Shown here: piece after piece, positions 33,184-57,800 of the stretch
How positions within the stretch are numbered: position 1 is the first letter of the stretch
Layout of the letters: each line of letters opens with the position of its first letter
Assembly (NCBI RefSeq): GCF_038246755.1
Contig: NZ_CP134706.1
Coordinates: forward strand, 2,976,001-3,040,000
DNA: 64,000 nucleotides
Direction of reading: 5' to 3'
Source of the DNA: Micromonospora sp. FIMYZ51
Lineage (GTDB): Bacteria; Actinomycetota; Actinomycetes; Mycobacteriales; Micromonosporaceae
Translations under genes and position numbers: made by a program
Notes under the pieces: model-generated
Seen by the model: only the letters and a program-made list of their open reading frames with translations
Database searches by the model: none
Told to the model about the DNA's origin: nothing

Positions 33184-35991
33184 ATGACCCTCGTGGAGCG
33201 CCAAGAACAAATAGCGCTACTGCGGAGGCTTGCGGCCGAAAGCGCTTCCGGGCGCGGTCGTACGGCGCTGGTGACGGGTTCCGTGGCCAGCGGCAAGACA
33301 GAACTGCTGCGCACCGTGGTGGAACACGTCGTGCACGCGGGAGGGCGACATCTGGGCGCGACGGCGTCGGAGGCAGAACGGGACCTGCCGACCGGGGTCA
33401 TCGGCCAGCTCTTCCACCACGCAGATCTTCCGCTGGCCGAACTGCAACGGGTGGACGCCGCGCTCGCCGACGTGTCCAGAGCCTGGTCGGTGTACGGCGC
33501 CGACGTCGCTGCCATCCGGCAGGCGACGGCGGCCAAGGTGCGCGGGTTGGCGCTCATGCTGCTGCGGCTGGCCGAGACGGGCCCGCTGCTGATCACCATC
33601 GACGACACGCACCACGTCGACGAGGCCTCCTGGCAATGCGTGTCCTATCTGATCCGGAGGCTTGCCACGGCGCCAGTTTTCCTGGTGCTGGCCGGCGACA
33701 ACTCCACCGAACGGGCCTATCCGCCGCTACGTCGGGACCTGCTGGGTCAACCCGGTTATGCCTGGTTGCGGGTCGGCTGCCTCTCCTCGGCCGGGGTGAC
33801 GGAGCTGCTGACGCAGGAGTTCGGCGAGCAGGCCGCCGACGAGATCAGCGCGGACGTGCACCGGATCAGTGGCGGTAACCCGTTGCTGGTCAAGGCCCTG
33901 ATCCAGGATGCCCGGCAGGCGAATCCCGCCGGTCCGGTCCGGCTGGTGGTGCGGGACGGCTTCGCCCACGCCGTGATGGGCATACTGTTCCGCGCCGACG
34001 CCGTACTGCGCGACGTCGCCCGGGCCCTCGCGGTGCTGCCCGACGCCACCACCGTCGAGGAGGTCGGCCGGTTCCTCGAACTCGACGCCGCCGGTGTCCG
34101 GGAGGCCGTCAGCGCGTTGGAGCGCACCGGTCTGCTCGTCGACGGCCGCTACCCGGACCCGCGCTGCGCCGCCGCCGTCGTCAACTGCATGACCTCGGTG
34201 GAACGGATCACCCTGCACCGGGAGGCGGCCCGGTTCCTGCACCGCTGCGGAGCCCCCGCTACCCAGATCGCCCGGCACGTGCTCGCCGCCGGCTACACGG
34301 AGGGGGAGTGGGTGCTGCCCGTGCTGCGGCAGGCCGCCGAGCGGGCGGTGCCGGACGGTGATCTCGAATTCGCGCTCGCCTGCCTGCGCTGGGCGGAGCA
34401 GGTGAACGGTGATCCGGCCGACCTCGCCGCGGTCCGGCAACTGCTGGCCCGCCTGGAGTGGCGGCACGATCCCGCGGCGACCGCAGGGCGGCACCTGGAC
34501 GCGATGGTGGCCGATGTCGCCGAGGGCCGGCTGCCCGGCGGCGCCGCGTTGCTGCCGCTGGCACACCTGCTCTGGTTCGGGCGGGTCGACGAGGCGGCCG
34601 AACTGTTCGCCACCGTGCGGTCGCGGGCCGACCAGGACGACGCGACCCGGCAGGATCTGGAGTTCGCCCGCCTCTGGTACAACCTCTGCTACCCGGCCCA
34701 CGCTGCCCGGTTCGCCGGCCCGGACACCTCGGCGTCGGATCCGCATCGCCTGCTTACCACGCAGCAGTACACCCGGGCCATTCTGCTCAGCGTCGGCTCG
34801 CTCGGTGCCGGTGACGGCATCCTGCGCGAGGCCGAGCAGCTGTTGCAGCAGACGAGCCTCGCCGACATCACCGTCGGCCCGCTGACCGTAGCGCTGCTCA
34901 CGCTGGTCTTCGGCGACAAGTTGGAGACCGCGGCCCAGTGGTGTGATCCGCTGATCGACGAGGCGCAACGCCGGCAGGCGACCACCTGGCAGGCGTTGTT
35001 CACGGCGGTCCGCGGCGAGATCGCCGTGCGGCAGGGCGAACTGCCCCGGGCCGAGCAGTGCGTCCTCGAGGCGTTCAAGCTGATGGAGCCGTCCGCCTGG
35101 GGCATCTTCGTGGCACTGCCGCTGGGCACCATGCTGCGCGCCACCACCGCGGCCGGCAAGCTCGGGGAGGCGATCGACTATCTGCGGATGACCGTGCCGC
35201 CGATCGTCTTCGACACCCCGCTCGGCCTGCACTACCTCCAGGCACGCGGCCGATTCCACCTGGCCAACGGGTCGTACCGGGCGGCGTTGCGCGACTTCCG
35301 CACCTGCGGGGATCTGATGAGCCGCTGGGGTTTCGACGTGCCCGGCCTGGTGGCCTGGCGAGCCGAGGCGGCCAGCGCCTGCCTGCACCTGGGGGAGGAG
35401 CGGCAGGCCGGGCGACTCGCGCAGGAACAACTCGCCCGGCTGGGCCCGGGGGCGAGCCGCACTCGGGGGGTGGCGCTGCGGCTGCTGGCGGCGGCCAGCG
35501 ACGAGCGCAAGAAGCCCGCGCTGCTGAACGAGGCGGTCCGGGCGCTGAAGGAGTCGGGTGACCGGCTGGAGCTGGCGTACGCGCTTGCCGATCTCAGCCA
35601 GGCGCTCAACGCCGTTGGCGACTCCACCCGGGCCCGGATGGTGTTGCGCACCGCCGACCGCATCGCCAGCAGGTGTCATGCCTTCGATCCGACCGGGCCG
35701 GTGCACCCTACCCCGTTCGGCCCGGTCAGGCAGCCGGAGGAGGAGTGGTCCGTACCGGCCAACGCGGCCACCGCCGGGCTGAGCAGCGCCGAGCGTCGGG
35801 TGGTGGTGCTGGCGGCGGCCGGTCAGACGAATCGGGAGATCGCCCGTAAGCTGTTCGTCACGGTGAGTACGGTCGAGCAGCATCTGACCCGGGCCTACCG
35901 CAAGCTTGACGTGACCAAACGCAGCGACCTGTCTGCGGTGCTCCAGGCGGGGGTCGCGACGAAGGAATCGTCTGCGGCCTGCGAACGGTAG
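33184..35991 (+). CDS. LuxR-family LAL transcriptional activator
   Basis: This 935-residue protein starts at ATG 33184 (MTLVERQEQI). It belongs to the large ATP-binding LuxR (MalT/PikD-like) regulators that act as pathway-specific activators of macrolide clusters. The N-terminal ATPase has Walker A GSVASGKT (residues 32-39) and Walker B LLITIDDTHHVD. A long helical, TPR-like middle part follows. The C-terminal HTH is LSSAERRVVVLAAAGQTNREIARKLFVT and beyond (about 862-920), with the recognition helix around VSTVEQHLTRAY. A 670 bp AT-rich spacer precedes it and a strong hairpin follows, so it forms its own transcript. It is the only DNA-binding regulator in the window and probably activates the sugar, glycosyltransferase and PKS genes. 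The ribosome site is weak. Confidence 0.93.
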   Translation: MTLVERQEQIALLRRLAAESASGRGRTALVTGSVASGKTELLRTVVEHVVHAGGRHLGATASEAERDLPTGVIGQLFHHADLPLAELQRVDAALADVSRAWSVYGADVAAIRQATAAKVRGLALMLLRLAETGPLLITIDDTHHVDEASWQCVSYLIRRLATAPVFLVLAGDNSTERAYPPLRRDLLGQPGYAWLRVGCLSSAGVTELLTQEFGEQAADEISADVHRISGGNPLLVKALIQDARQANPAGPVRLVVRDGFAHAVMGILFRADAVLRDVARALAVLPDATTVEEVGRFLELDAAGVREAVSALERTGLLVDGRYPDPRCAAAVVNCMTSVERITLHREAARFLHRCGAPATQIARHVLAAGYTEGEWVLPVLRQAAERAVPDGDLEFALACLRWAEQVNGDPADLAAVRQLLARLEWRHDPAATAGRHLDAMVADVAEGRLPGGAALLPLAHLLWFGRVDEAAELFATVRSRADQDDATRQDLEFARLWYNLCYPAHAARFAGPDTSASDPHRLLTTQQYTRAILLSVGSLGAGDGILREAEQLLQQTSLADITVGPLTVALLTLVFGDKLETAAQWCDPLIDEAQRRQATTWQALFTAVRGEIAVRQGELPRAEQCVLEAFKLMEPSAWGIFVALPLGTMLRATTAAGKLGEAIDYLRMTVPPIVFDTPLGLHYLQARGRFHLANGSYRAALRDFRTCGDLMSRWGFDVPGLVAWRAEAASACLHLGEERQAGRLAQEQLARLGPGASRTRGVALRLLAAASDERKKPALLNEAVRALKESGDRLELAYALADLSQALNAVGDSTRARMVLRTADRIASRCHAFDPTGPVHPTPFGPVRQPEEEWSVPANAATAGLSSAERRVVVLAAAGQTNREIARKLFVTVSTVEQHLTRAYRKLDVTKRSDLSAVLQAGVATKESSAACER

Positions 35992-35996
35992 CCCGC

Positions 35997-36033
35997 CCCG
36001 GCGGTACGGGCGGCACCCGTCCGTACCGCCGGG
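35997..36033 (+). terminator. Hairpin terminator after the LAL activator
   Basis: A 13 bp perfect stem (CCCGGCGGTACGG at 35997-36009 with its complement at 36021-36033) and an 11-base loop start 5 bp after the activator stop. It isolates the activator transcript from the MFS gene. Confidence 0.85.
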
Positions 36034-36050
36034 CCGGCGCGTCAGTGGCT

Positions 36051-36088
36051 ATATGTACGTATGAGTAAGACGCTTGTATAGTTGCCGC
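36051..36088 (+). promoter_or_regulatory. Promoter of the MFS exporter gene, likely leaderless
   Basis: TATAGT (36077-36082) ends 6 bp before ATG 36089, where transcription should start at or next to the A of the ATG. No ribosome site is present. Upstream, CTATATGT (36049-36056) and TTGTATAG (36074-36081) form an imperfect inverted repeat spanning the promoter, as an operator for a TetR- or MarR-type repressor would. GTACGTATG (36055-36063) is shared with the activator upstream region. Confidence 0.55.
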
Positions 36089-37636
36089 ATGGCCGGACCG
36101 ACCAACCGGGCAGGTTCACGCGAGTGGTTCGGACTCGCCGTGCTGACGCTGCCCGTCTTGCTGATTTCCATCGATGTTTCTGTCTTGTTCATCGCCCTGC
36201 CGGCATTGACCGCGGATCTGAGCCCGACCAGCAGTCAGCTGCTCTGGATCCTGGATATCTACGCCTTCCTCCTTTCCGGCCTGCTGCTCACCATGGGCAC
36301 CCTCGGTGACCGGATCGGCCGCCGGAGACTGCTGATGTTCGGCGCCGTGGCGTTCGGTGGGGCGTCCGTGGTGGCCGCCTACGCCAGCACCGCCGAGATG
36401 CTGATCGCGGCACGGGCCTTGCAGGGAATCGGCGGCGCCACCCTGATGCCCTCCACCCTGTCGCTGATCCGGAACATGTTCCACGACGACAACCAGCGCC
36501 GATCCGCAATCGGGGTGTGGACGGCCAGCGTGTCCGCTGGCATGGTGCTCGGGCCGCTGGTCGGTGGCGCCCTGCTGGAGAACTTCTGGTGGGGGTCGGT
36601 CTTCATCATCAACGCACCGATCATGGTGCTGCTACTCGTCGTCGGCCTGCTGGTGCTGCCCGAGTTCAAGGCACCGCAAGCCGGCCGGTTCGACCTGCTC
36701 AGCTCACTGCTGTCGCTACTCACCGTGCTTCCGGTGATCTACGGCATCAAGACCATCGCGGAGGACGGCGGCGCGAGCGTGGTCGCCGTGGCCACCATCC
36801 TGGCCGGGCTTCTGTTCGGCCTCATCTTCGTCCAGCGGCAGCGCCGGCGGACCGATCCCATGATCGACGTACGGCTGTTCCGTAATCCCGCCTTCAGCAC
36901 CGCCCTGCTGACGAACCTGTCGGTCTTCGTGGCGATGGCCGGCATCACCCTGTTCACCACCCAGTACCTACAGATCGTGCTCGGCATGAGCCCGTTCCGG
37001 GCCGGTCTGTGGGCCCTTACCGGCGCGGCGGCCTCGGCCGTCGGTGCCACGCTCGGTCCGGTCGTGGTCCGCTGGGTGCGGCAGGTGTACGTGCTCGTCT
37101 TCGGCCTGGTCCTGGCCGGTATCGGTTTCGTCATCCTGCTGCAACTCGGCACCGATACCCTGGCCATCGTCATCGCCGGCAACGTGGTCGCCGCCGCGGG
37201 TATCGGTTTCGTGGTGACCATGGTGGTGGACATGGTCGTCGCCGCGGCACCGCCGGAGCGGGCCGGCGCTGCCTCGGCGTTGTCCGAGACCTGTACCGAG
37301 TTCGGTGGCGCCCTGGGCATCGCCGTGCTGGGCAGCATCGGCGGCGCGGTCTACCGCAACCAGTTCCTCGAGAACGCGCCGGCCGGCCTGCCACCCGAGC
37401 TGACTGCCGCCTCCGCGGAGACCCTCGCCGCCGCCAAGGGGATCGCCGCCACCGTGCCCGAGTACGCCGGGCAGCTGGTCGCGGTGGCGGACGCCGCCTT
37501 CGTGGAGAGTGCCCACGCCATGGCCCTCACCGCCGCCGGCCTGGTCGCCGTGATGGCCGTCGCCGCCCTGCTCGCCCTGCGTCGCGTTCGGGTGCCGGAC
37601 CCGACCGAGCGGGCCGAGGACGAGGTACACGTCTGA
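36089..37636 (+). CDS. MFS drug exporter, DHA2 (14-helix) type
   Basis: This 515-residue integral membrane protein starts at ATG 36089 (MAGPTNRAGSRE). An upstream in-frame codon at 36074 would sit inside the promoter. About 14 hydrophobic segments are visible, starting FGLAVLTLPVLLISIDVSVLF. Family motifs: motif A GTLGDRIGRRRLL after helix 2, motif C GMVLGPLVGGALLE in helix 5 (the antiporter motif), and a large loop near LPPELTAASAETLAAA. Such proteins export drugs by proton antiport. Standing between the activator and the macrolide glycosyltransferase/PKS genes, it is the probable exporter or self-resistance pump for the macrolide-type product. The -10 and an overlapping inverted repeat suggest repression that could be relieved by product. 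Confidence 0.93.
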   Translation: MAGPTNRAGSREWFGLAVLTLPVLLISIDVSVLFIALPALTADLSPTSSQLLWILDIYAFLLSGLLLTMGTLGDRIGRRRLLMFGAVAFGGASVVAAYASTAEMLIAARALQGIGGATLMPSTLSLIRNMFHDDNQRRSAIGVWTASVSAGMVLGPLVGGALLENFWWGSVFIINAPIMVLLLVVGLLVLPEFKAPQAGRFDLLSSLLSLLTVLPVIYGIKTIAEDGGASVVAVATILAGLLFGLIFVQRQRRRTDPMIDVRLFRNPAFSTALLTNLSVFVAMAGITLFTTQYLQIVLGMSPFRAGLWALTGAAASAVGATLGPVVVRWVRQVYVLVFGLVLAGIGFVILLQLGTDTLAIVIAGNVVAAAGIGFVVTMVVDMVVAAAPPERAGAASALSETCTEFGGALGIAVLGSIGGAVYRNQFLENAPAGLPPELTAASAETLAAAKGIAATVPEYAGQLVAVADAAFVESAHAMALTAAGLVAVMAVAALLALRRVRVPDPTERAEDEVHV

Positions 37637-37653
37637 CCGGTCCGGAAGACCGG
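37637..37653 (+). terminator. Short hairpin after the MFS gene
   Basis: CCGGTC (37637-37642) and GACCGG (37648-37653) form a 6 bp stem with loop CGGAA directly at the MFS stop codon. It is weak and may be only a partial terminator. Confidence 0.4.
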
Positions 37654-37725
37654 AGCACAACTGAACAGTGTTCCACGGCAAGCTCCCTGCCCACCTCGTG
37701 CGTTCCCCCGTACGCATGGGGTGGG

Positions 37726-37742
37726 TAGGGGTTCTTAGGGGT
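37726..37742 (+). promoter_or_regulatory. TAGGGGT direct repeat before the glycosyltransferase-PKS genes
   Basis: TAGGGGT occurs at 37726-37732 and 37736-37742, 10 bp apart and thus on the same face of the helix, 79 bp before the glycosyltransferase start. Similar CTGGGGT boxes lie in the rmlA/rmlB promoter. They are candidate LAL activator sites controlling the glycosyltransferase and probably the PKS genes that follow. Confidence 0.4.
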
Positions 37743-37820
37743 CCCGAGCGCAGGTTACGCCTGGCTAACGTCGCTGCCACACCTATCTCTGATGGCATCG
37801 CCATGTCCCTGGGAGACCCC

Positions 37821-39134
37821 ATGCGCGTCCTTCTCACCACGCTCGCTGCCAACACTCACCTCTACCTGATGGTTCCGCTGGCGCATGCACTGCGTGCCGC
37901 GGGCCACGAGGTGGTGGTCGCGAGCGGCCCCGAGCTCGTCCCGGACATCACCGGCGCGGGGCTGCCCGCAGCTGCGGTTGGTAAGCAGCTCGACATGGTC
38001 GAGGACGCCCGCCAGGCCGAGTACGGCGACACTGTGCACGGCTCGGAGTACGACATCACCGAGATCCGACCCGAGCGGCTCACCTGGGACTACGCCCGCA
38101 ACGTCCTGCGCGTGTGGTGCCAGGGCCCGGTGGCGGCGTACGACTACCTGGCCAACGACCCGATGGTCGACGACCTGCTCCGGTTCTCTCGCTGGTGGAA
38201 GCCGGACGTGATCGTCTGGGACGCCACCACGTACGCCGGGCCGATCGTCGCCCAGATCATCGGCGTGCCGCAGGTCCGGTTCCTGTTCGGACTGGACCAG
38301 ACGGCCCGCATCCACCGCATCTTCACCGAGGGGCTGCCCCAGCAGCCGGCTGCGGTGCGCGAAGACCCGCTGGCCGACCCGCTGGTCGAGATGCTCACCC
38401 GCAAGCTGGCCCGACACAACACCCCGTTCGCCCGCGAGCTGATGTTCGGGGAGTTCAGCATCGACCCGACGCCCGAGTGGATGCGCTTCCCCGTGGAGCA
38501 CGACTACCGGTCGATCAGCCCGGTGCTGTACAACGGCCCGTCGGTGATCCCGCAGTGGCTCACCGAGCCCGTCGAGCGTCGCCGGATCTGCATCACCCTG
38601 GGCCTGTCCCTGCGCGAGATCGACGACCACTGGGGTGAGGGCATCAACGTCTCCACCGTCCTGGAGGCCGTGGACGGTCTTGACATCGAAGTGGTCGCCA
38701 CCATCCCTGGGGACGTCCTGGAAGGTGTCGCGGTTCCGGAGAACGTCCGTGCCGTCGACTTCGTCCCGATGGACGCCCTGCTGCCGAGCTGCTCGGCGAT
38801 CGTGCACCACGGCGGTGGAGGTACCCGCCTCAACGCACTGATGCACGGTGTGCCGCAGCTGGTCATTCCCGGCTGGTCGTGGGACGAGGCGATCCAGGCG
38901 AGCAAGTACGCCGAGCGGGGCGCGGCCGTGGTCGTACCGCAGGAGGAACTGACCGCGCAGCGGCTGCGCGACGGACTGCTGCGGCTGCTGGACGAGCCGT
39001 CGTTCGCCGCCGCCGCTGCGGACCTTCAGAAGATCGCCCGCAGCGCGACCTCACCGGCCGACACGGTGGCCGCGCTGGAGGCGCTCGTCGCAGGGCACCG
39101 CGGCCAGACCGCAGGCGTCGCACCGCTCGGCTGA
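37821..39134 (+). CDS. Macrolide glycosyltransferase (DesVII/EryCIII type)
   Basis: This 437-residue GT-B enzyme starts at the ATG at 37821 (MRVLLTTLAANTHLYLM), 5 bp after GGGAG. The frame is open further upstream, but only this start has a ribosome site and the normal N-terminus. The N-terminal acceptor domain ends about residue 215. The C-terminal nucleotide-sugar domain has LGLSLREIDDHWGEGINVS, VDFVPMDALLPSC and the signature HHGGGGTRLNALMHGVPQLVIP region. Among family 1 enzymes it resembles the DesVII/EryCIII/TylM2 group, which transfer dTDP-aminosugars to macrolactones and normally need a P450-like helper (DesVIII/EryCII/TylM3). No helper is in the window. It should glycosylate the PKS product with a sugar derived through RmlA/RmlB. 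PKS gene 1 follows after 86 bp on the same strand. Confidence 0.92.
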   Translation: MRVLLTTLAANTHLYLMVPLAHALRAAGHEVVVASGPELVPDITGAGLPAAAVGKQLDMVEDARQAEYGDTVHGSEYDITEIRPERLTWDYARNVLRVWCQGPVAAYDYLANDPMVDDLLRFSRWWKPDVIVWDATTYAGPIVAQIIGVPQVRFLFGLDQTARIHRIFTEGLPQQPAAVREDPLADPLVEMLTRKLARHNTPFARELMFGEFSIDPTPEWMRFPVEHDYRSISPVLYNGPSVIPQWLTEPVERRRICITLGLSLREIDDHWGEGINVSTVLEAVDGLDIEVVATIPGDVLEGVAVPENVRAVDFVPMDALLPSCSAIVHHGGGGTRLNALMHGVPQLVIPGWSWDEAIQASKYAERGAAVVVPQEELTAQRLRDGLLRLLDEPSFAAAAADLQKIARSATSPADTVAALEALVAGHRGQTAGVAPLG

Positions 39135-39220
39135 GCGGTCGCTCCACCCGTCACCGGCACCGCCGGTTCCGCATCCACCGTCTCGCTGGTCATGACCTCG
39201 GCAGCACTGAAAGGTAACTT

Positions 39221-54808
<15,588 letters not shown>

Positions 54809-54860
54809 CCAGCCCGTATCCCCGGCCGCCCACCCGAACCACCGACCTGACGAGGCGAAG

Positions 54861-57800
54861 ATGTCGAACGAAGAACAGCTCCTGGGCTACCTCAAGCGCG
54901 TGTCCGCCGACCTGCACCAGACCCGGCAGCGGGTGCGCGAGCTGGAGGAGGGCGACACCGAACCGATCGCCGTCGTGGCGATGGGCTGCCGCTACCCCGG
55001 CGGCGTACGCACCCCGGAGCAGCTCTGGGAGGTACTGACCGAGGGGCGCGACGTCATCTCCGGATTCCCCGACAACCGTGGTTGGGACCTGGGTAGCCTC
55101 TTCGACGACGACCCCGACCGGGCGGGCACCAGCACCGCCCGTACCGGCGGATTCCTCGACGACATCTCCGGTTTCGACCCCGGCTTCTTCGGCATCGCCC
55201 CCCGGGAGGCCCGGGCGATGGATCCGCAGCAGCGGATCCTGCTGGAGATCGTCTGGGAGGCGCTGGAACGGTCCGGGATCGCTCCCGACTCGCTGCGCGG
55301 TGCACCGGTCGGGGTGTTCATCGGCAGCAACAGTCAGGACTACGGCGAGATCGCCGCCCGCGTACCGGAAGAGGCCGAAACCTACCTCAGCACCGGCAAC
55401 GTCGCCGCCGTGATCTCGGGACGGATCGCCTACACGCTCGGCCTGGAGGGCCCGGCGGTCACTGTGGACACCGCCTGCTCCTCGTCGCTCGTCGCACTGC
55501 ACCTGGCGTACCAGGCGCTGCGCCGTAACGAGTGCGCCATGGCCATCACCGGCGGCGTCAGCCTGATGTCCACCCCCGGTGCGTTCCTCGCGCTCAGCCG
55601 GCAGCGAGGGCTGGCCGCCGACGGCCGCTGCAAGGCGTTCTCCGACAACGCCGACGGCATCGGCTTCGCCGAGGGCGCCGGCGTGATCGTGCTGGAACGA
55701 CTCTCCGAGGCCCGCCGCCGCGGCCACACCGTCCTGGCGGTGATCCGGGGCAGCGCGACCAACCAGGACGGCGCCTCCAACGGCCTCACCGCACCCAGCG
55801 GCCCGGCCCAGCAGCGCGTCATCTGGCAGGCCCTCGCCGACGCCCGGCTCTCCAGCCGGGACGTGGACGCCGTCGAGGCGCACGGCACCGGAACCACGCT
55901 GGGTGACCCGATCGAGGCGCAGGCCCTGCTCGCCACCTACGGGCGCGACCGTGATCCGGAGCAGCCGCTCTGGCTCGGCTCCGGCAAGTCCAACCTGGGA
56001 CACGCCCAGGCAGCGGCCGGCATCGGCGGCGTGATCAAGGTCGTGCTGGCGCTGCAACACGGCGCGCTGCCGAAGACCCTGCACGTCACCGAGCCCACCA
56101 CCGAGGTGGACTGGTCGTCCGGCGGCGTCCGGCTGCTCACCGAGCAGCGGCCCTGGCCGCGCTCGGATCGACCGGCGCGCGCGGGGGTGTCCTCGTTCGG
56201 CATCAGCGGGACGAATGCGCATGTGATTTTGGAGCAGGCTCCCGATCCCGAGGCTGTTGCGGTTGTTGAGCGTCCGGCGGCGTTGGCGTGGGTGTTGTCG
56301 GGGAAGTCGTCGGCGGCGGTGCGGGAGCAGGCGGTTCGGTTGTCGCGGGTGTCTGGTGTGGATGCGTTGGATGTGGCGTTTACGTTGGTGCGGGGTCGTG
56401 CGGTGTTGGAGTCGCGTGTGGTGGTGGTGGGTCGTGATGAGGTGGAGTTGGTGGCGGGTTTGGGTGCGGTGGTGGATGGTGTGATGCCGGTGGGTGTTGC
56501 TGGTGGGGTGGGTAAGCGGGTGTTGGTGTTTCCGGGTCAGGGGCGCAGTGGGTGGGTATGGGTGTGGAGTTGTTGGGCACGTCGGAGGTGTTTGCGCGGC
56601 GGTTTGCGGAGTGTGTGGAAGCGTTGGAGTTGTTTGTGGATTGGGATGTGCGGGGGGCGTTGTCGGATGAGGTGTTGTTGGGGCGGGTGGATGTGGTGCA
56701 GCCGTTGTCGTGGGCGGTGATGGTGTCGTTGGCGGCGGTGTGGGAGTCGTTGGGTGTGGTGGGGGATGCGGTGGTGGGGCATTCGCAGGGGGAGATTGCG
56801 GCGGCGGTGGTGTCGGGGGCCTTGTCGGTGGCCGATGGTGCGCGGGTGGTGGTGTTGCGCAGTGTTGCGGTGGGTGAGGTGTTGTCGGGTGGGGGTGCGA
56901 TGGCGTCGGTGGGGTTGCCGGTGGATGTGGTGCGGGGGCGGTTGGTGGAGGTGTGTCGGTGGCGGCGGTGAATGGGCCGGCGCCGACGGTGGTTTCTGGT
57001 GAGGTGGATGCGGTGGTGGGGTTGTTGGCGGTGTTGGAGGGTGAGGGTGTGCGGGTGCGTCGGATTGCGGTGGATTATGCGTCGCATTCTGCGCAGGTGG
57101 AGGTGTTGCGGGGGCGTTTGGCGCGGGATTTGGCGGGGTTGTCGCCGGGGACGCCTTCGGTGCCGTTGTGGTCGACGGTGTCGGGCGCGTGGTTGGGTGA
57201 GGACGAGGTCTTGGACGCCGATTACTGGTTCCGCAACCTACGTCAGGAGGTGTTGTTCGCTGACGCGGTGCGGGGTTTGGTGGCGGATGGGTTCGGGGTG
57301 TTCGTGGAGTGCAGTCCGCATCCGGTGTTGGCGATGGCGGTGCAGGATGCGGCTGATTCCGCTGTGGTCACGGGTACGTTGCGTCGTGACGAGGGTGGTT
57401 GGGACCGAGTGTTGCGGTCCGCAGCGGAGTTGTGGACCCGTGGGGTGCCGATCGACTGGCCGGTGGCCGGTGGTCGGGTCGTGGACCTGCCCACCTACCC
57501 GTTCCAACGCGACCGCTACTGGCTCGACGTGCCGCAGTCCGCTGGCGACCTGAGCGCGACCGGGCTGGCACCCGCCGACCACCCGCTGCTCGGTGCCGCC
57601 GTGACCGTCGCCGGCAGCGGCACCACCGTGCTCACCGGCCGGCTGTCCCGGCGTACCCACCCCTGGCTGGCCGACCACACCATCGACGGCACCGTCGTGC
57701 TGCCCGGTTCGGCCTTCGTCGACCTGGCCGTCCGCGCCGGTGACCACGTCGGCTGCGACACCGTTCGTGACCTTGAGGTGCACCAGGCCCTCACCCTGCC

